Shown: piece after piece, positions 13,683 to 16,360 of the stretch
Layout: each line of letters begins with the position of its first letter
Position numbering within the stretch: the stretch's first letter is position 1
DNA from: Opitutales bacterium
GTDB taxonomy: Bacteria > Verrucomicrobiota > Verrucomicrobiia > Opitutales > Intestinicryptomonadaceae
DNA: 16,360 nucleotides
Direction of reading: 5' to 3'
Assembly (NCBI GenBank): GCA_021641325.1
Contig: JAJXPD010000027.1
Span: 1-16,360 of the forward strand
Position numbers and translations under genes: made by a program
Notes under the pieces: model-generated
The model's input: only the letters and a program-made list of their open reading frames with translations
Databases searched by the model: none
What the model was told of the DNA's origin: nothing

Positions 13683-16270
13683 CAGAAAAACGAGAGCTGT
13701 TTGAAGTTGCTTTCGCCGTCGGGCGGAGTCTGGCGCGGGCGGCGTTTTGCCTTGGGCTTGCGGACGCCGCCGAGGTTGTCAACAATGCCGTCGCCCTCGG
13801 CTTCAAGCTCGGAGAGAATGCGCTTTGCGCGGTCGATGACCTTTTCGGGAAGCCCAGCAAGCCGCGCGACCTGAATGCCGTACGACTTGTCCGCCGCGCC
13901 CTTTTCTATTCTGCGCACGAAAATTATTTCGTCGTTCCACTCCTTGACGCAGACGCGGTAGTTTGCCAGTCGCGGCAGGGTTTCCTCCAGCTTCGTGATT
14001 TCGTGGTAGTGCGTTGCGAAAAGCGTTTTCGGGCCCTGCGCGCCGTCGCCGTGAATGAACTCCGCGACAGCCCACGCGATGCTAAGGCCGTCGTAGGTGC
14101 TTGTGCCGCGCCCGATTTCGTCGAGAATGATTAGCGAGCGGTCGGTTGCGTTGTTCAAGATGTTCGCGGTTTCGTTCATTTCGACCATGAACGTGGAGTT
14201 GCCGCGCGAGAGTTCGTCGGACGCGCCCACGCGGCTGAAAATTCTGTCCACAACGCCCATGCGGCAACGCTTTGCGGGCACGAAACAGCCTGTCTGCGCC
14301 ATGAGCGCGATGAGCGCGATTTGCCTGATGTACGTAGATTTGCCCGCCATGTTCGGGCCTGTAATCAGGGCAATCTGCTCGCCCGACGACGAAAGGAAAG
14401 TGTCGTTGGGCACAAAGGAATCGGTGCGGGCAAGCCCCATGCCGTCGCGGCGGAGCATTTGCTCCACGACGGGGTGGCGGCCGTCGTAGATTTCTATTGC
14501 GTCGGACTCGTCGACATCGGGCTTGCAGTAGTCCCACTCGCGCGAGAGCTCCACCCAGCCCCTGAAAACGTCGATTTGCGCGAGCAGCTCGGAGGTCGCG
14601 GCGAGCGCGTCGGAATATTGCAGAACGTCGGAGACAAGCTGCTGGAAAATCGCCTCCTCGCGCCGCTTGGAAAGCTCCTCCGCGTGCAGGATTTCGCGCT
14701 CCTTTTGGCGGAGCGACTCCGTCGTGAAACGCTCGGCGTTTGTCATCGTCTGCTTCCTGATGTATTCGGGCGGGACTTGCGGGAGATAGGATTTTGTTAT
14801 CTCGATAAAATACCCGAACGCGCCGTTGTATTTTACGCGGAGGTTTTTTATGCCCGTGCGGTTTTGCTCCTCGCGTTCGAGGTCGGCAAGCCACGTCATG
14901 TTGTCGCTCGAAAGCGAGCGCAGGCGGTCAAGCTCGGCGTCGAAGCCCTCGCGGATTGCGCCGCCGTCCTGAATTTTCGACGGAACGTCGTCGGAAAGCG
15001 CGCGCGAAAGAAGAGATTGCAGGGCGGAGAAATCGCCGATTTCAGCCGCCGCCTTTGAGCACAAAGAGCCGCCAACGCGCGACAAAATCTCCCTTATGGG
15101 CTCGAACTGCTCGACCGTCGTCTGTATCGCGGAAAGCTCGCGCGGGTTGCGCACTTTATTTTGCAGGCGCGAGAGTATCCTCGGAATGTCGCGAACCTGC
15201 GAAAGTCTTTCGGCAAGGCGCGAGCATTCGGCGGGGGCGGCGTAAAGCTCCCACACGGTGTCCTGCCTGCGCTTAATCTCGGCGGGTTCGATTGTAGGCG
15301 CGGAAAGGTACGCCTCCAAGAGCCTTGCGCCCGCCGCGGTCTGGGTTCTGTCCATGACGGAAATCAGGCTGCCCTCTCGCCCGCCGGTCGTCGCCCTGAA
15401 AATTTCGAGGTTGCGCTGCGTGGAAGGGTCGATAAGCACGCACTTTTTGCCCGAAAACTTGCGGAGAGTCCTTAGGTTTTGCGGACGCCCGCGCAGGTTC
15501 TCGGTTGCGTAGAAAACGAGCGCGCCCGCGGGGCCCGTCAGCCGCGAGCCGCGGGCTATGCCGAAGCCCTCCAAGCCCAAGACTCCCAAAGTTTCGCGGA
15601 TTTGCGCCGCCCCCCACGCGGGTTCGAAGCGGTAGTCGTGCAGAAGCGTTACGGGGGTGATGTCTATTATCCCCCTGAACAGCGAGTTCCACATCGAAAG
15701 CGCGGGGTCATCGCCCCAGCGGCGCGACGCGTCCTCGGGCAAAACTATTTCCTTGGGGCTGCACGCCGAAAGTATCGGAAGGAAGTCGGCGGGCGTGTCG
15801 AACTCGGCGCAATAGAATTCGGCGGTGCTCAAATCGAGCCACGACGCGTAGAGTTTGTGCGCGGCGTCGATGTCCAACGCCATGACGAAGTTGCCGTGGC
15901 GGCTGTCGAGCTGGCTGTCTTCAATAGTAGTGCCGGGGGTGAGGATTCGCGAAAGCGAGCGTTTTACAAGCTGTCCGGGCTTGGGAATTTCGTTCTGGTC
16001 GCAGATGGCGACTTTCCTGCCCGCCGCGAGAAGCTTCGGAATATATTGGTCGGCGGCGTGGTAGGGAATGCCCGCCATGGGGTAGTTCTGCCGCTTTGTG
16101 AGCGTTATGCCGAGTATGCGCGAGCCCTCCACGGCGTCGTCGTAGAACATTTCGTAGAAGTCGCCGAGCCTGAACAGCAGGATTGTGTCGGACGCAAGCG
16201 AGTTGCGCACGCTCCAATACTGCTCCATCATGGGGGTTTGTTTGTCGGACTTTTTTTCGCTCTTTGCCAT
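13682..16270 (-). CDS. mutS: DNA mismatch repair protein MutS
   Basis: An 862-residue mismatch sensor, close to the usual length of MutS1. The mismatch-wedging motif is FYE at 38-40 (LFRLGDFYEMF). The ATPase domain has Walker A GPNMAGKST (638-646), STFMVEMNETANIL, Walker B LIILDEIGRGTSTYDG with D717 and E718, and ATHYHE. The C-terminus ends in QLSFF (858-862), resembling the QLxLF beta-clamp-binding motif reported for bacterial MutS. It finds mispaired bases and recruits MutL; no mutL is in this window. The start is supported by GGAAAG (16280-16275) four bases before ATG and by homology at the N-terminus. It heads the mutS-uvrC-gluQ run. Confidence 0.98.
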   Translation of the reverse strand: MAKSEKKSDKQTPMMEQYWSVRNSLASDTILLFRLGDFYEMFYDDAVEGSRILGITLTKRQNYPMAGIPYHAADQYIPKLLAAGRKVAICDQNEIPKPGQLVKRSLSRILTPGTTIEDSQLDSRHGNFVMALDIDAAHKLYASWLDLSTAEFYCAEFDTPADFLPILSACSPKEIVLPEDASRRWGDDPALSMWNSLFRGIIDITPVTLLHDYRFEPAWGAAQIRETLGVLGLEGFGIARGSRLTGPAGALVFYATENLRGRPQNLRTLRKFSGKKCVLIDPSTQRNLEIFRATTGGREGSLISVMDRTQTAAGARLLEAYLSAPTIEPAEIKRRQDTVWELYAAPAECSRLAERLSQVRDIPRILSRLQNKVRNPRELSAIQTTVEQFEPIREILSRVGGSLCSKAAAEIGDFSALQSLLSRALSDDVPSKIQDGGAIREGFDAELDRLRSLSSDNMTWLADLEREEQNRTGIKNLRVKYNGAFGYFIEITKSYLPQVPPEYIRKQTMTNAERFTTESLRQKEREILHAEELSKRREEAIFQQLVSDVLQYSDALAATSELLAQIDVFRGWVELSREWDYCKPDVDESDAIEIYDGRHPVVEQMLRRDGMGLARTDSFVPNDTFLSSSGEQIALITGPNMAGKSTYIRQIALIALMAQTGCFVPAKRCRMGVVDRIFSRVGASDELSRGNSTFMVEMNETANILNNATDRSLIILDEIGRGTSTYDGLSIAWAVAEFIHGDGAQGPKTLFATHYHEITKLEETLPRLANYRVCVKEWNDEIIFVRRIEKGAADKSYGIQVARLAGLPEKVIDRAKRILSELEAEGDGIVDNLGGVRKPKAKRRPRQTPPDGESNFKQLSFF

Positions 16271-16287
16271 TGAACTTTCCGTCGCTT

Positions 16288-16293
16288 ATTATA
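16288..16293 (-). promoter_or_regulatory. Consensus -10 box upstream of mutS
   Basis: On the minus strand this reads TATAAT, a perfect sigma-70 -10 hexamer, 17 bases before the mutS ATG, giving a leader of only about ten bases that still contains the GGAAAG site. No good -35 box lies 16-18 bases further upstream, although the region 16294-16312 is AT-rich. Confidence 0.5.
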
Positions 16294-16343
16294 GTCTGTA
16301 TATTTAAAATTAATCCCCCGAAACATTCAACCATTGTTTCAAC

Positions 16344-16360
16344 AAAAAAAAGCCCAGCTA
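16344..16360 (-). terminator. Possible half of a terminator at the window edge
   Basis: Read on the minus strand, TAGCTGGGC is followed by eight T. This looks like the 3' arm and T-run of a rho-independent terminator of a gene lying beyond the right edge. The matching 5' arm is outside the window, so it cannot be confirmed. Confidence 0.3.

Overview
The window is a GC-rich stretch from a Gram-negative bacterium. Gene content and protein style (LacI/ROK sugar genes, an AraC regulator with a Gfo/Idh/MocA oxidoreductase, an exported C39-like peptidase, a shortened UvrC) would suit Verrucomicrobiota, perhaps Opitutae. That assignment is an inference and no marker here proves it. Genes are densely packed, with many overlapping start and stop codons. 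I see no rRNA, tRNA, CRISPR array, insertion sequence or integrase.

Left part (1-1361, minus strand): the N-terminus of a ROK-family sugar kinase runs off the left edge. It is preceded by a LacI-family repressor gene, and a CpG-centred partial palindrome resembling a LacI-type operator lies between them. Upstream of lacI is a 43-codon ORF for a possible small membrane protein.

Centre-left (1425-4970, plus strand): this is the most interesting part. It is a tightly overlapping four-gene run. An ABC-type AAA ATPase and an HNH nuclease together match the Septu (PtuA/PtuB) anti-phage pair. They are followed by endonuclease IV (nfo), whose start lies inside the HNH gene, and by a membrane-anchored lytic-transglycosylase-like protein. 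No reverse transcriptase is present, so this is Septu-like rather than a retron.

Centre (5089-7083, plus): an AraC-family regulator and a Gfo/Idh/MocA dehydrogenase form a likely two-gene sugar unit closed by a strong rho-independent terminator. Facing it on the minus strand is a secreted C39-like cysteine peptidase (7203-8411). Behind that is a DEAD-box RNA helicase (8603-10147) with its own terminator and a long basic tail.

Right part: a divergent, AT-rich gap separates the helicase from a plus-strand DegT/DnrJ-like PLP-fold protein (10287-11327). That gene overlaps tail-to-tail with a minus-strand operon reading mutS, uvrC, gluQ from right to left. Those three genes are joined by 1-nt and 4-nt overlaps, with a consensus -10 box just upstream of mutS. 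The UvrC lacks the cysteines expected for the iron-sulfur cluster and is about 100 residues shorter than usual. Together nfo, uvrC and mutS give the window three DNA-repair genes in two separate operons.
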